Notes: generated by a model not told the origin, from the sequence alone. A stretch of 11,119 nt of DNA from Haplosporangium gracile (GCA_015499985.1 JAAAUF010000867.1:6502-17620), one strand, 5' to 3'. Positions 1 to 8,702 are shown, counted from the first letter of the stretch. Program-made: numbers and translations.

Positions 1-154
1 ACTCTGATCACCTCCCATCACCTCACGCACGCGCTCTCTCTCTCCTTCTTTCCTTCTTTCCTTCTTCCCTTCTTTCCTTCCCTCCCTTCTCATTTCACTC
101 ACACCTCCTTCATTCACATCACCCCACTTCTACAACAACCTCTCACAAACGCTA
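1..154 (+). promoter_or_regulatory. CT-rich leader / promoter-proximal region of the phospholipase gene
   Basis: This stretch is almost free of G on the + strand. It has a CTCTCTCTCT run near 36-45 followed by repeated CTTCTTTC units to about 95, then a CAC/TCA-rich stretch up to the start codon. There is no ATG before the one at 155, so the leader offers no competing upstream start. Pyrimidine-rich tracts just before start codons are common in fungal promoters and 5' UTRs, and similar tracts precede the Tra2-like gene (about 4310-4400) and, on the minus strand, the MscL-like gene (about 10000-10095). No TATA box is visible. The rest of the promoter lies outside the window. Confidence 0.45.
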
Positions 155-3100
155 ATGTCTATCCTTCTTCTCTCTGCAAGAACGGCTCGGAAGGGTCCAT
201 GGTCAAATGTCCGATCAGTCCACTGGAGACCTTTGCTCATTCCTACCGTCATACACCCTCAACGCCACCGCAACTTCTCTTCTTCACCTTCAACCTATAA
301 CAACTCACACTCAAACAACTCCAATTCGGACCCTAAAGTACCGCTTGGCGGTAATAATTCACTTGCGGTCTTGTTAGTGTTTTATCTTTTGATTGTCGAT
401 CCGATCCGACGGATAACCATATTTCGCTGCACGTGCAAAAATCAGCTAACCGACACCCGGTTCTTTACATAGAGTCGCGGTGGTCGGATGTAAAGTCGTC
501 GGTGCTAGTCCTACTCAGCGTCTGTTCAGCAATCCTTCTCCCAACGAAGGCAGTCTCCAACGACCCCAAGACGTCTCCTACAAAAAGGCCCGTCCTAGAA
601 CTAAAGGTCGATCCAAGAGACCCCAAAGAGCAAGAAAAGGAAAAAGAAAAAGAAAACGACAAGGATAAGATAAAACTACCAGGACCGCTTCCCGACATCC
701 CAATCCCCAAAATATCGTTCGATGATCTCATGGAGAAGGTTCAGGATCTGGGAGAAAAGATTGGTGAGGAGATCAAGGGACGCGTCCCTACCCTCGCCGA
801 TTATTTCTCTGCTGTCGATACCATCTGGAAGGAGATGCAACTCGGTGACGGATCGCTCTATCAGTCCATCGTCAAGAACATGTCTGACGCCAACAAGAAC
901 CCTGAGATCCAATTGGACGCATCCGTGAGGTGTGTTTTTTTGTGTTTTTCATATGATCGTCTTTGCACTAGGGCATGTACAAAAGGAATATGTCGACTTG
1001 ATGACATCAACTCAAACAAACATGTTATTAATTTGACATCTGGTTACCATCGTAGGCATGGAAACGATCTCTGTCCACAGGAACTGGCGTTCCAGACTGC
1101 TCGCAGGAAAAAGATGAAAAAGGCGTTTGCAAAGTTCATCGGAGTCAAGGAGTCGGACATCCATGAAAACGACATCCCCGTCGTCGCCTTTGCCGGAAGG
1201 TACGCCCCTCAGATCTGCATTTATTTGATACATTAGATTCATGTCTGACATGCATGTTGACCTTTTTTCCATTTCATTGTGAACTTACTAGTGGTGGTGG
1301 ATACCGTGCAATGATTTCGTCTCTTGGATACATGACAGCGGCTAAAAAGGCAGGATTGTTCGACTGCACTATGTACATGGCAGGAGTATCAGGAAGCTGC
1401 TGGATGATAGCTCAATATTTCACCCTGGGCCAAAGATCATTTACAAAGACCATGGAGCACTTCAAGCAGTCATTGAACGCACCCATTGCCCATTATCCGT
1501 CTTTCATCGATACAATGCTCACTAACCCTGGGGCAGCACAACTTATTCTGGAGGGCGTTGTCCAGAAATACAGCAAGAACCGCGTCTTGACACTGGTGGA
1601 TGCCTTTGGAACTGTGTTGGCAGCACGACTGCTGATCCACCGAGAGCGAGATGGTGACAATGGCGAGTGGGTCGATCCTCTGGATTTCAAGTTGTCACAG
1701 CAGAGTCGATGGGTCAACTATGGTGATCAACCTCTACCGATTTACACGGCTGTCTCTCATGTCCTCCCCGGAGCAACCCCTCAGCCTGATCCCATCGAAG
1801 AAATCATTGTCGACGACGAAATTGCCAAGGAAGACAGTGACGAGCATTACTACCAGTGGTTCGAGATGACACCCTACGAGTTTGGCAGTGAAGAGACCTC
1901 AGGTAACACCGTGTTTCTTCTCAATGTAATGTCTTGTTCAGGAATTTGCTCCGCATTTCACTCGCTCATCATATTATTTCATCAACATGATAAACAATAG
2001 CATGGATCCCAACATGGTCGTTTGGTCGTCGGTTCGTCGAAGGCAAGAGCGTGGATAAGTTGCCAGAGACCAACTTGGCCATCCTCTTGGGTACTTTTGG
2101 ATCCGCCTTCACAGCTACCCTTGCCGATTATTACAATGAAGTCCGCCCTTTCCTCAACAAAGCTATGTCAGACTCCATGGACACCTACATCAAAGAGGTA
2201 ACTTTCGCGTGATTATAATATTCAGAAGCGGTGGCGTGTATGCAAACGTTGAAATCGCTAATATGATACTCTGATATCCTAAACATGAACATAGTACTTG
2301 GACGGCATGTCGTTGATCCATCCTTTGTCACCTTCTTGCTTCCCCAACCCGATCTACAAGTTGCCTAACCCCGAACCCGAGGCCGAGGCGTTCTCTCAGC
2401 GCAAGAACATCTACTTGAACGATGCTGGAATGGACAACAACTTGCCTCTATACCCTTTGCTTCGTCCTGGTCGCAAGATCGATGTCATCCTCGCATTCGA
2501 CAGCAGCGCTGATATCGAAAGTGTACCGTGGTTTGAGAAAGCTGGTAAGTTGACTTCATTTGTTTCCTCGGTGCCTGAAAGTAGGAGTTTTTATGTCATG
2601 CGCCTCAGAACTAATAAGTTAATAAAAATGTACTCTTTTTCTTCGTGTAGACGAGTACGTTAAGAGGCGTGGCATTGAGCGGTGGCCTCCTATCTCCAAG
2701 ACGAGAGCGGAACAATTGGCCAAGCAAGAAGGAGGACCACCCAGGAAGATGACTCATATCGAGATCTTCCATGGTATCGTTGCTGACGATCGTGATGCCG
2801 ATCATGCTGTCCCCGTCGAGAAGAAGAAGTCGTCTGACGACCCTCCTCCACCACCCAAGTCGGTTTCTCCTCTACAAAAGTCGGACGTCCATCCTATCAC
2901 ACTGATCTACTTCCCTTTGATCCCTAACCAGGAATATCACGAGTTCAACCCAGGAACCGAGGCGTTCTGCTCGACGTTCAATTTTGAGCTCAAGGAGGAT
3001 CAAATCCAGATGTTGGCGGGGTTGAGTGAGATTAATTTTAACAAGGGGTTGGAGGATGTTAAGAAGGTGTTGAGAGAGACTTGGCTCAGGAAGAAGCAGG

Positions 3101-3225
3101 AGCGGCTGGAGAGAGAGAAGTTAAAGAAGAAGACGCACCGTAAGAATCCTGCTCCCACATCAATAACGCCTTCGGTCACATCCACGTCAACGCCGGAGAA
3201 AACAATCGATCCTAAACAAGAGTAG
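155..3225 (+). CDS. cPLA2-family (GIV/lysophospholipase-type) phospholipase, probable mitochondrial membrane-anchored form; 7 exons
   Basis: Predicted to hydrolyse acyl esters of glycerophospholipids. My exon model is 155-350, 473-929, 1056-1199, 1292-1902, 2001-2197, 2295-2544 and 2651-3225. All joins are GT-AG, the frame stays open, and the product is 809 residues. The catalytic signature of the cPLA2 family is complete: oxyanion loop GSGGGYRA (Ser266-Gly269, Arg271; the Ser codon is split by intron 3), nucleophile GVSGSCW (Ser299), a family AWIPTWSFGRRF block after intron 4, and the catalytic Asp in NDAG (Asp578) followed by LRPGRKIDVILAFD. Residues 1-45 are rich in Arg, Ser and hydrophobics without acids, ending near RHRNFSSS, which looks like a mitochondrial presequence. 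Residues about 74-90 form one hydrophobic membrane segment. A Lys/Glu-rich linker (117-131), a pentaproline insert (about 684-688) and a Lys-rich tail follow family-atypical lengths. The ATG at 155 is the first in the window. Fungal PlaA-type enzymes have been reported in mitochondria, from memory. Family assignment is firm; location is inferred. Confidence 0.93.
351..472 (+). other. Intron 1 of the phospholipase gene (decides the N-terminus)
   Basis: The donor is GTAATA at 351 and the acceptor is TTTACATAG ending at 472. A CTAAC branch-like motif (446-450) sits about 22 bases before the acceptor. Exon 1 leaves one base (G350), which joins AG at 473-474 to give Glu66 and continues in the frame of the catalytic domain. 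Without this splice the ATG at 155 runs into a stop at 472 and the presequence-like peptide is lost. Confidence 0.75.
930..1055 (+). other. Intron 2 of the phospholipase gene, stop-free and a multiple of three
   Basis: The donor is AG|GTGTGT at 930 and the acceptor is CGTAG ending at 1055. The length is 126 bases, and reading through it gives 42 codons with no stop, so retention would insert 42 residues in frame. Splicing restores the expected family sequence DASVR-HGNDLCP. The retained peptide is Cys-rich and does not resemble the family, so the spliced form is favoured. Confidence 0.75.
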
Positions 3226-3635
3226 CAGATTGCAACGGCAACTATTACATGTATAATTAGAGCAGCATTTCTTTTTTCCATAATATTTGAATCTCTTCTT
3301 TTTTTGCATTCATGTCCGATTTCCGACCCATGCTCTGACTTGTGAAAGAAAAAAAAGTAGTGTATTTTTGATGGTGTACAATGAGGTGTGTGGAATGGTG
3401 TAATGAAAAATAAAATAAAAAAATGTCGCTTGTCTAATAGCTGCTTTCTTCCTCGGGTCCTTGAGCCATCTGGCGTATCCTCCATGAAAGTGTCGATCCC
3501 AGATCGCAAAAGAATGAAGAATAAAAGAGCTGATCCATGGTCCGTGAGACTAGAACTCCTCCTAGTGCAATTGCTCTCCCAAACACAACTTCCAGATCCT
3601 GATCCGATGACTCGTGCTCTCAATTCTAGTTGCTT
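3226..3635. other. Convergent intergenic region (3' ends of the phospholipase and mL40 genes)
   Basis: These 410 bases separate two genes that face each other. The stretch is AT-rich and contains AATAAA-type sequences on the + strand at about 3409-3419 and 3520-3525, reasonable poly(A) signals for the phospholipase. A T-run near 3297-3305 and an A-run near 3347-3356 are also present. The open frame across 3000-3623 on the minus strand overlaps the phospholipase exon and shows no family features, so I do not call a gene here. Confidence 0.5.
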
Positions 3636-4088
3636 TTATGCCTTGGGGGCAGGGGTAGCGGCGGGCTGGCGGCAATTCCAAATCTGCTTGGGAGGAGTAT
3701 CCGTCAAAGTCCTGAGTTGCCTAGGAAACACGGCATGACGCTCCTTTGTCTGAGAATGCTTGAACAACTGAGCACTCGTAGCCTCCAACTCGGCGTTGGC
3801 CTTGCGCATCATCTCGAATTTCCTGGCAAGTCCTTCCTCCTGAGCCTGCTTCTGTTGTTGACGGACAAGTTTCCAGGCACGCTCGATGGTCTCGTGACGG
3901 GTCATGTCTTCGGGCGAGAGACGGACTGGGGGACGAGGAGGGGCATCGAAGAGAACCTTCTTGATGAGATCGTTTCTGGGTTCGCCGTTGAGAGAGTTTC
4001 CGCCACCCTTTTTGGGGATTGAAGGAGCGCCGGCGCGCATGAGGTTGGAGGCCTTGGTGAGTACGGTGCGGGCGAATGGGCTTGACAT
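3636..4088 (-). CDS. MRPL40: Mitochondrial large-subunit ribosomal protein mL40 (MRPL40; yeast MRPL28 family)
   Basis: A structural protein of the mitochondrial 54S/39S ribosomal subunit, nuclear encoded and imported. The 150-residue product has an N-terminus with Arg and Lys but no acidic residue up to about residue 35 (SSPFARTVLTKASNLMRAG), as expected for a presequence. It continues with the mL40 signature: DLIKKVLFDAPPRPPVRLSPE (about 40-60), the HETIERAWKL block (65-74), a charged helix QQQKQAQEEGLARKFEMMRK (77-96), and the C-terminal FPRQLRTLTDTPP-x-x-IWN segment (121-137). The frame is open 32 codons further upstream, to 4184, but that part looks like leader. The ATG at 4088 has an A-rich context (AATCAACAATG) and gives the expected length. 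There are no introns, unlike both neighbours. The gene is divergent with the Tra2-like gene and convergent with the phospholipase. Confidence 0.9.
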   Translation of the reverse strand: MSSPFARTVLTKASNLMRAGAPSIPKKGGGNSLNGEPRNDLIKKVLFDAPPRPPVRLSPEDMTRHETIERAWKLVRQQQKQAQEEGLARKFEMMRKANAELEATSAQLFKHSQTKERHAVFPRQLRTLTDTPPKQIWNCRQPAATPAPKA

Positions 4089-4420
4089 TGTTGATTGTGT
4101 GTGTGATTGAAAGGAGGAGGAATGTAAGGCATAGGGTCGAGTGTGAGGGTAGAATAGAATTGGCAGTCCCTCTGCCAAGAGCAAGAGTCCGAGAGTTGTT
4201 TACAGTCAGATCTGATTAAGGGCGAGTAAAATTTATTCACGTGACGTGTCATCTTTTTTTTCTCTTAGCTCACTTTTTTTTTGGTATGAATGATGCCCAT
4301 GGGAGGCGAGTTTCTTTTTTTCTTTCTCTTCTCTTCACTCCTTTGTTCACCAACTCAATTCATTCCTTCTCCCTTTTTCTTCGTTCTTTCTCCTCCTTTC
4401 GCACTCATCCAAAGAAGACA
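4089..4420. promoter_or_regulatory. Shared bidirectional promoter between mL40 (-) and the Tra2-like gene (+)
   Basis: Only 332 bases lie between the two start codons, so both promoters and both 5' UTRs must fit here. The half next to the Tra2-like gene (about 4296-4410) is a T/C-rich leader. The centre carries the E-box described in the next entry. Coupling of a mitochondrial ribosomal gene with a splicing-factor gene is inferred from geometry only. Confidence 0.6.
4237..4251. promoter_or_regulatory. TCACGTGA palindrome overlapping a TGACGTG element
   Basis: The sequence TCACGTGACGTGTCA holds a perfect 8-base palindrome TCACGTGA (4237-4244), the core bound by bHLH factors of the Cbf1/USF type, directly overlapping TGACGTG (4242-4248), a bZIP/CRE-like half site. 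It lies about 150 bases from the mL40 start and about 170 from the Tra2-like start. Binding is inferred from the motif alone. Confidence 0.5.
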
Positions 4421-6768
4421 ATGAGCGAACAGACTTATACCGACACTGAGCACCGTGCTCGCGCAGAGAGCCCCGCCAGCTCTCGATCCAGATCCCCTCG
4501 CCCAAGAAGCCGCTCCCCCGCCCGCGCCACGTATGTCTCCTTCTCACTTCATATGGATGCAACTCGTAACAGTAACTCAACACAACATATATACAGGAAC
4601 ATATAGCCCACCGACTGCTACTTACAACAATCCACCCACATAATACTGCTCATTGTTATTGCGATTATGCCTTTCATTCTTGGCGTGTGATTGTTTCAAC
4701 GATTGGTATACCACGCACGCTCCGCTCTCTTTGTTCGATTGCGTGCGTGCGTATGCGTATATTATTGCGCCTTTTTTCTTTGTGATTGGTCTTATAACTG
4801 TGGACATCACGATGTCTTGATCGGATCGTGACGATCGCCGACTCTTTTTATTTTTGTTTGGGACAATAACAATCACGATGTTGTTATATTTTCTCTCGAC
4901 ACTTGATTTTTTTTCTGACACCAACCATCTTTTTTTCTTTTTTCTCCTCAACAACAACACCAATCACCTGTATCCAGAAACCCCACCGAAACCGATGAAT
5001 CTGTCAACCCTGGAAACAACCTCTTCGTCAACGGCCTTTCCAACAAGACTGAGCAGGCCGACTTGGAGGATTTGTTCGGCAAATACGGCAAGGTAAACAA
5101 TCACAACCCACACCATCATCCTTCACCACCTTGGTATTACTTGCACACACATACATACATACACACATACGCGACTTCGACAGCCTCGACAAGAGTAGCA
5201 GCAGCAACAGGCAACCGGAAGATATGTCATAAGGGTTTTATCTTCCTCACAGCACATGTATAATCGCATGCATCAGTCCGAAGGAGCCAATAACATCACC
5301 CACCAGCCATCTCAACCAACGAACCGACCTCAGCCAGAGGCAATACAGCATAGTAGTGCCTTCGCCCTTCGGATGGCTCAGTCGAGTAAAACGTCACTCG
5401 CCTTTTCTGACCAGCACATCAACACACGGACAATTCACACACTTGGACGACTCCTTTTTTTCTATTATTCGATATGGCCACCATGGCCAATGCTGCTATG
5501 ATGCAACACGGACACCATACCAGGATTATTTTCGCTACACCCTTTTTTGCTCATTGCTTGCACGCAGTGGCTTGTTTATTTAATTCTCCGTTCTTTTGTT
5601 CTCCTTGGTACTCGTGTGAGGAGATTCGGTGTAGGAAAAGGACCGACTCTTTTCTACATAGTCAGGTGTGCTATTCAAAAATCGACGCTAATATTCGTCC
5701 ATTTGTCGTTGATATGATATCTATAGGTCGAGAAGGTTCAAATCATGTTTGATCCTCACACTCGCGAGTCCCGTGGCTTCGCCTTCGTCACTATGGTCCG
5801 CCCAGAGGATGCCGACGCTGCCATGCAGGTCTTGAACTCTTTCGAGCTTCACGGACGCGCCATGTCTGTCAACATGGTATGTTTTTGTCTTCATCTAACC
5901 AGCGTGGTTATCGTCATCCGCTTTGTTGCCTTGACAACGCCCAACAGGGTTGCAGCACTAACGACAGAACTCTGGTATATATCTTGAATAATAATAGGCT
6001 CGCCGTGGTCGCGCTAGAACTCCCACCCCGGGCCAATACCGTGGACCTCCCAAGCGTGAGAGGGGCATGGGTATGCCCTACAACCCCTATGGTATCGCAT
6101 TGCTCGAATCTGGCGAAACCTTTTGTTCTCGCCTGCCCTTTGCCACAGTGTCTCACCATTATTCGTACTTCTTTTCCTCTCTCACACAAAATATAGAGCG
6201 TCGCACAGACCGGTTTGATCCCCGCTACGATCCTCGTGGACCCGACCCTAGAGACTACAGAGGTGGCCCCATGCGCGCTGCTGACTATGCCCGCCCTGGA
6301 CCCTACGATAGGTATGCACGAGATGATCATTACGATAGGTAGGGTCATCCGAAACAATCTGTCATTGGCTTGAAGGGGCGAGATGGATATGACCCGAGAA
6401 TGGATTTGCCATCCTTGTCGAGTAACAGTCATCTCGCTCAGTCTTCCCTTGGTACCTTGCCAGGGCTCCTTAATCTTTCTTTCGTGTGGATTCTATTTTT
6501 TTGTTTGCGATCATTGTGGTGTGCATGCATGAGAATGGCCAATGCGGAGATCATATCATACAAAGTCATTAATGTCTGATTGTTTATTTTATTCTCACAC
6601 AATAGGTGGATGGGAGGTGCCAGACCCAGATATGATGACCGCCCCCCTCGCGACTACAGAGGCGCCCCCTTCGACATGGGACGTGGATACGAAGAGAGAC
6701 CTATGTACGACCGCGGCTACGATCGTCGCGCTCCCTCCCGCTACGACGAGAGATACGACCGCTACTAA
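4421..6768 (+). CDS. TRA2: Transformer-2-type SR splicing factor (one RRM, RS-rich N-terminus, Arg/Tyr/Asp-rich tail); 6 exons
   Basis: Predicted nuclear RNA-binding protein that selects splice sites. The model is exons 4421-4530, 4978-5092, 5727-5876, 5998-6091, 6197-6338 and 6606-6768, giving 257 residues with all GT-AG joins in frame. Residues 15-34 are RS/SP-rich (SSRSRSPRPRSRSPAR). One RRM spans about 50-127, with RNP2 LFVNGL (52-57) and RNP1 RGFAFVTM (91-98, aromatics F93 and F95). Straight after it comes RRGRARTPTPGQYRGP (127-142), matching the Tra2-specific linker with TPTPG. The tail (about 157-257) is built of RYD, DYRG and YDRG units instead of the usual second RS domain. The ATG at 4421 has an A-rich context (AAGACAATG). 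The donor ends of exons 4 and 5 have in-frame alternatives. The open frame reaches upstream to 4241, but that part is T-rich leader. Confidence 0.9.
4531..4977 (+). other. Long intron 1 of the Tra2-like gene with an internal acceptor leading to a stop
   Basis: The donor is GTATGT at 4531 and the productive acceptor is TATCCAG ending at 4977, 447 bases in total against about 90-130 for most introns here. A second good acceptor, ATATATACAG ending at 4596, would define a 66-base intron. Using it gives Thr-Asn-Ile then a TAG at 4604-4606, truncating the protein before the RRM. The rest of the intron is T-rich with a GTGCGTGCGTATGCGTAT stretch near 4743-4760. Confidence 0.7.
5093..5726 (+). other. 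Very long intron 2 of the Tra2-like gene, inside the RRM
   Basis: The donor is AAG|GTAAAC at 5093 and the acceptor is ATCTATAG ending at 5726, 634 bases in total. It splits the RRM between KYGK and VEKVQI in phase 0. An ACAC/ATAC microsatellite lies at 5144-5170. A donor-like AG|GTGTGC at about 5665 with a GCTAAT branch-like motif downstream leaves room for a cassette exon, but I cannot define one. Confidence 0.7.
5144..5170 (+). repeat. AC/ATAC microsatellite within intron 2
   Basis: A simple alternating tract, CACACACATACATACATACA followed by CACATAC, located 50 bases after the donor of intron 2. It is likely to vary in length between strains. Confidence 0.8.
6304..6341 (+). other. Paired in-frame alternative donors at the end of exon 5 of the Tra2-like gene
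   Basis: The 11-base string TACGATAGGTA occurs twice, at 6304-6314 and 6331-6341, and each copy holds a donor (AG|GTATGC at 6312, AG|GTAGGG at 6339). Both leave the same two bases, so both join 6606 in frame as Arg. The choice adds or drops nine residues (YARDDHYDR). The first donor matches the consensus better. The longer exon fits the tail composition and is used in my model. Confidence 0.6.
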
Positions 6769-7443
6769 ATTGCTTGTTGTGCGCTTGTGACAGGAGATTC
6801 GACACTCGACTTTTTGTTTTCTCTTCTCGCTTTCGACATTTTCCTTTCTGTTTTCACGTTTCTATTTTACTTTTTCTTTCCTGTCCTCGCTCTCGCTAAC
6901 TCGACAACGCTTCACTTTGGCACTGGATATGGCGCATCAAGGACGGACCAGGAGACGACCATCACAGATACTATGACCATTTTCTTTTTTTTTTTGTCTT
7001 GATGCTCTTTCTGATAACGATTCTCGACTTCCAGCCTGACTCTTTCTATTGCGTTCCGCCTCTTTTACCAAATCCGATGTACCGACAAGCCTCGAACGAT
7101 TTTCACGAAACTAAAAACCTAAAACAGGACACGCCTTCCAGCTTTCAGAAACCATAACCCAGAAAACCGGAATACAAAAAGCAATCGTCGTTGTCGTCGC
7201 CTCGCCTCACCAAGATCTACTACTCTTTCGTACACAGTCGCCCCAGTAACCACTCAGTGTCTTTCGCAGTCGTCCAACTTTCAACCTTTCAGCTCCACTT
7301 CAGTCTCACAAACAATAAACCGACGCGTTGTTAATTTCGATAACTCCACCCTCACCTCGCTCGCTTCCGGCAAAACCAATACAATCAACTGTGCAGCAAA
7401 GTACGGTGTCAACAGCAACAAGCAACTCACACCCCAAATCAGT
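6769..7443 (+). other. 3' flank of the Tra2-like gene, then CT/CA-rich non-coding sequence
   Basis: After the TAA at 6766-6768 comes a T-rich stretch (about 6810-6900), a 10-T run near 6983-6995 and then a C/A/T-rich region with few G. This region resembles a fungal 3' UTR passing into a promoter or 5' leader. An AATAAA occurs at 7314-7319. A 26-codon frame opens at ATG 7078, with no recognisable product. I see no gene that I can support. Confidence 0.45.
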
Positions 7444-8702
7444 ATGGCGAATATGCATAACCAGTGTTACATTCTCGAGATTCGGCCTCTACCTCAGAAA
7501 ACCCCAATCTGGCGTACTTCGGGGCTTCGGCAAATTCAGCATAAAAAACAACACTGCACAGCGACGAAATGAATTTGCTTGGAGGCATCAATAATTCATC
7601 CATTTCCAATCGTGGTTCTTTTTGACGGGAAAGGCGACAGGGATGCGCCTGCTTTTTATTTAGTTGTGGTTGCTTTTGAGGTAAGTGGTAATCACAGTTA
7701 GGCCTTTTTTTTTCTTTGACAAGCAGGGGTGCACTGTAGACATAGGCTGGGCTGAATAAGAGTAAGGAACTGGTATTTACAAGAATACAAGAAGGCAGAA
7801 CATGCATAGGAATATGAAATGCGGCAGCTGTTGTTTCTATCTTATGTTTTCCTAGTCGTGTGGGTCTGGGAACCAAGAAATAAATGGCGCTGATCAATAT
7901 AATCATGCGTATGCAAAAAGTGTTCGACATGATTTCCACGATGTACGCTTGGCTGTCAAAGATAGAAGGCATCGTGGCTTTTTTGAACGGCACATTGAGC
8001 ACAAGAACGGCACATTGAGCACAAGAACTGCATTTTAATGTGTCTAGGAAAGCAAACAGATTGGACCTATAGACGAAATCCATCCCTATGTGTTCGTTCC
8101 TGGTTCCGACTCAGTTACTGTGGCTTTTTTTTCTTGGTTCTGTTTTTTTGCCTGAAAGGGGTCCTCCAAGAAAAGTTGATTCAGAACACGTCGGTCCAGT
8201 GCTCGCGTCATTGTACTGTTCTTTTATTGTTTGTTTCTGCACATATTCCTCTTGCTCCTCTCCCTCCTAGGGCTCAAAAAAAAAGCCTTCCTCCTCCAGG
8301 CCATACCTTTCCTCTACGCGTGAAGAAATAACAAGAGCAAGGCGAGTACAGGAAAACGATTTGGTAAGGGGAGACAGGGAAGGAGATAATGTATGGGTGA
8401 GCGGCGGCCGATATTTAGTCTTGCTTGCTCACTTTACTGGGATTAGTGCGAGAGAACCCCTTAAATTTAAAACTTGCTCACTCCTTGTTCACAACACTGC
8501 TCAGAATCTAAGTCCCTGCCCAGGTACAGAGCAAGGAAGATACATCTCACGCTTTCCTTCTCTGATACTCCCCGCCCTTCCGCTTTGCCAGCTGAAGCAA
8601 GAATGAACAGAGGAAAGATCCATAAGTCGAGGGAGAACACATATTTTCTATGTTGTTTCATTATGCTTTTGCTATCTCACTTACCCATGTATTTCATGCT
8701 TT
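7444..8702. other. Stretch with no supportable gene
   Basis: A 42-codon frame (ATG 7444 to TGA 7570-7572, beginning MANMHNQCYILEIRP) follows the leader-like sequence but matches nothing I know. A 214-codon minus-strand frame (8083-7439) also lacks family features, and the 20-base tandem duplication inside it is not a multiple of three, which argues against coding. From 8100 to 8700 there are T-runs, a 9-A run near 8275-8284 and only short frames. I see nothing further in it. Confidence 0.5.
7985..8024. repeat. Perfect 20-base tandem duplication
   Basis: The unit GAACGGCACATTGAGCACAA occurs at 7985-8004 and again at 8005-8024 without a mismatch, followed by the partial unit GAAC. The identity suggests a recent duplication by slippage or end-joining in non-coding DNA. 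Confidence 0.9.

Noticed and set aside
3000..3623. A 207-codon open frame on the minus strand opposite the phospholipase 3' end
   Set aside because: It overlaps the conserved last exon of the phospholipase and shows only Ser/Phe-rich, AT-driven sequence with no domain pattern.
5734..5743. GGTTCAAATC resembling a tRNA T-loop
   Set aside because: It lies inside exon 3 of the Tra2-like gene (KVQIM) and no matching acceptor stem or anticodon arm is present.
6376..6405. A GRDGYDPRMD-like reading inside the last intron of the Tra2-like gene, resembling the tail composition
   Set aside because: The upstream AG acceptor (6374-6375) gives the wrong phase with the exon 5 donors, and the reading ends in non-tail-like sequence. 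It may be chance or a remnant.
7439..8083. A 214-codon minus-strand frame with a hydrophobic segment near 7940-7850 that could be the missing second membrane helix of the MscL-like gene
   Set aside because: An acceptor-like CTATCTTTGACAG precedes the segment, but the phase does not match the exon ending at 9614, the gap is about 1.7 kb, no linking exon is seen, and the frame contains the non-triplet 20-base duplication.
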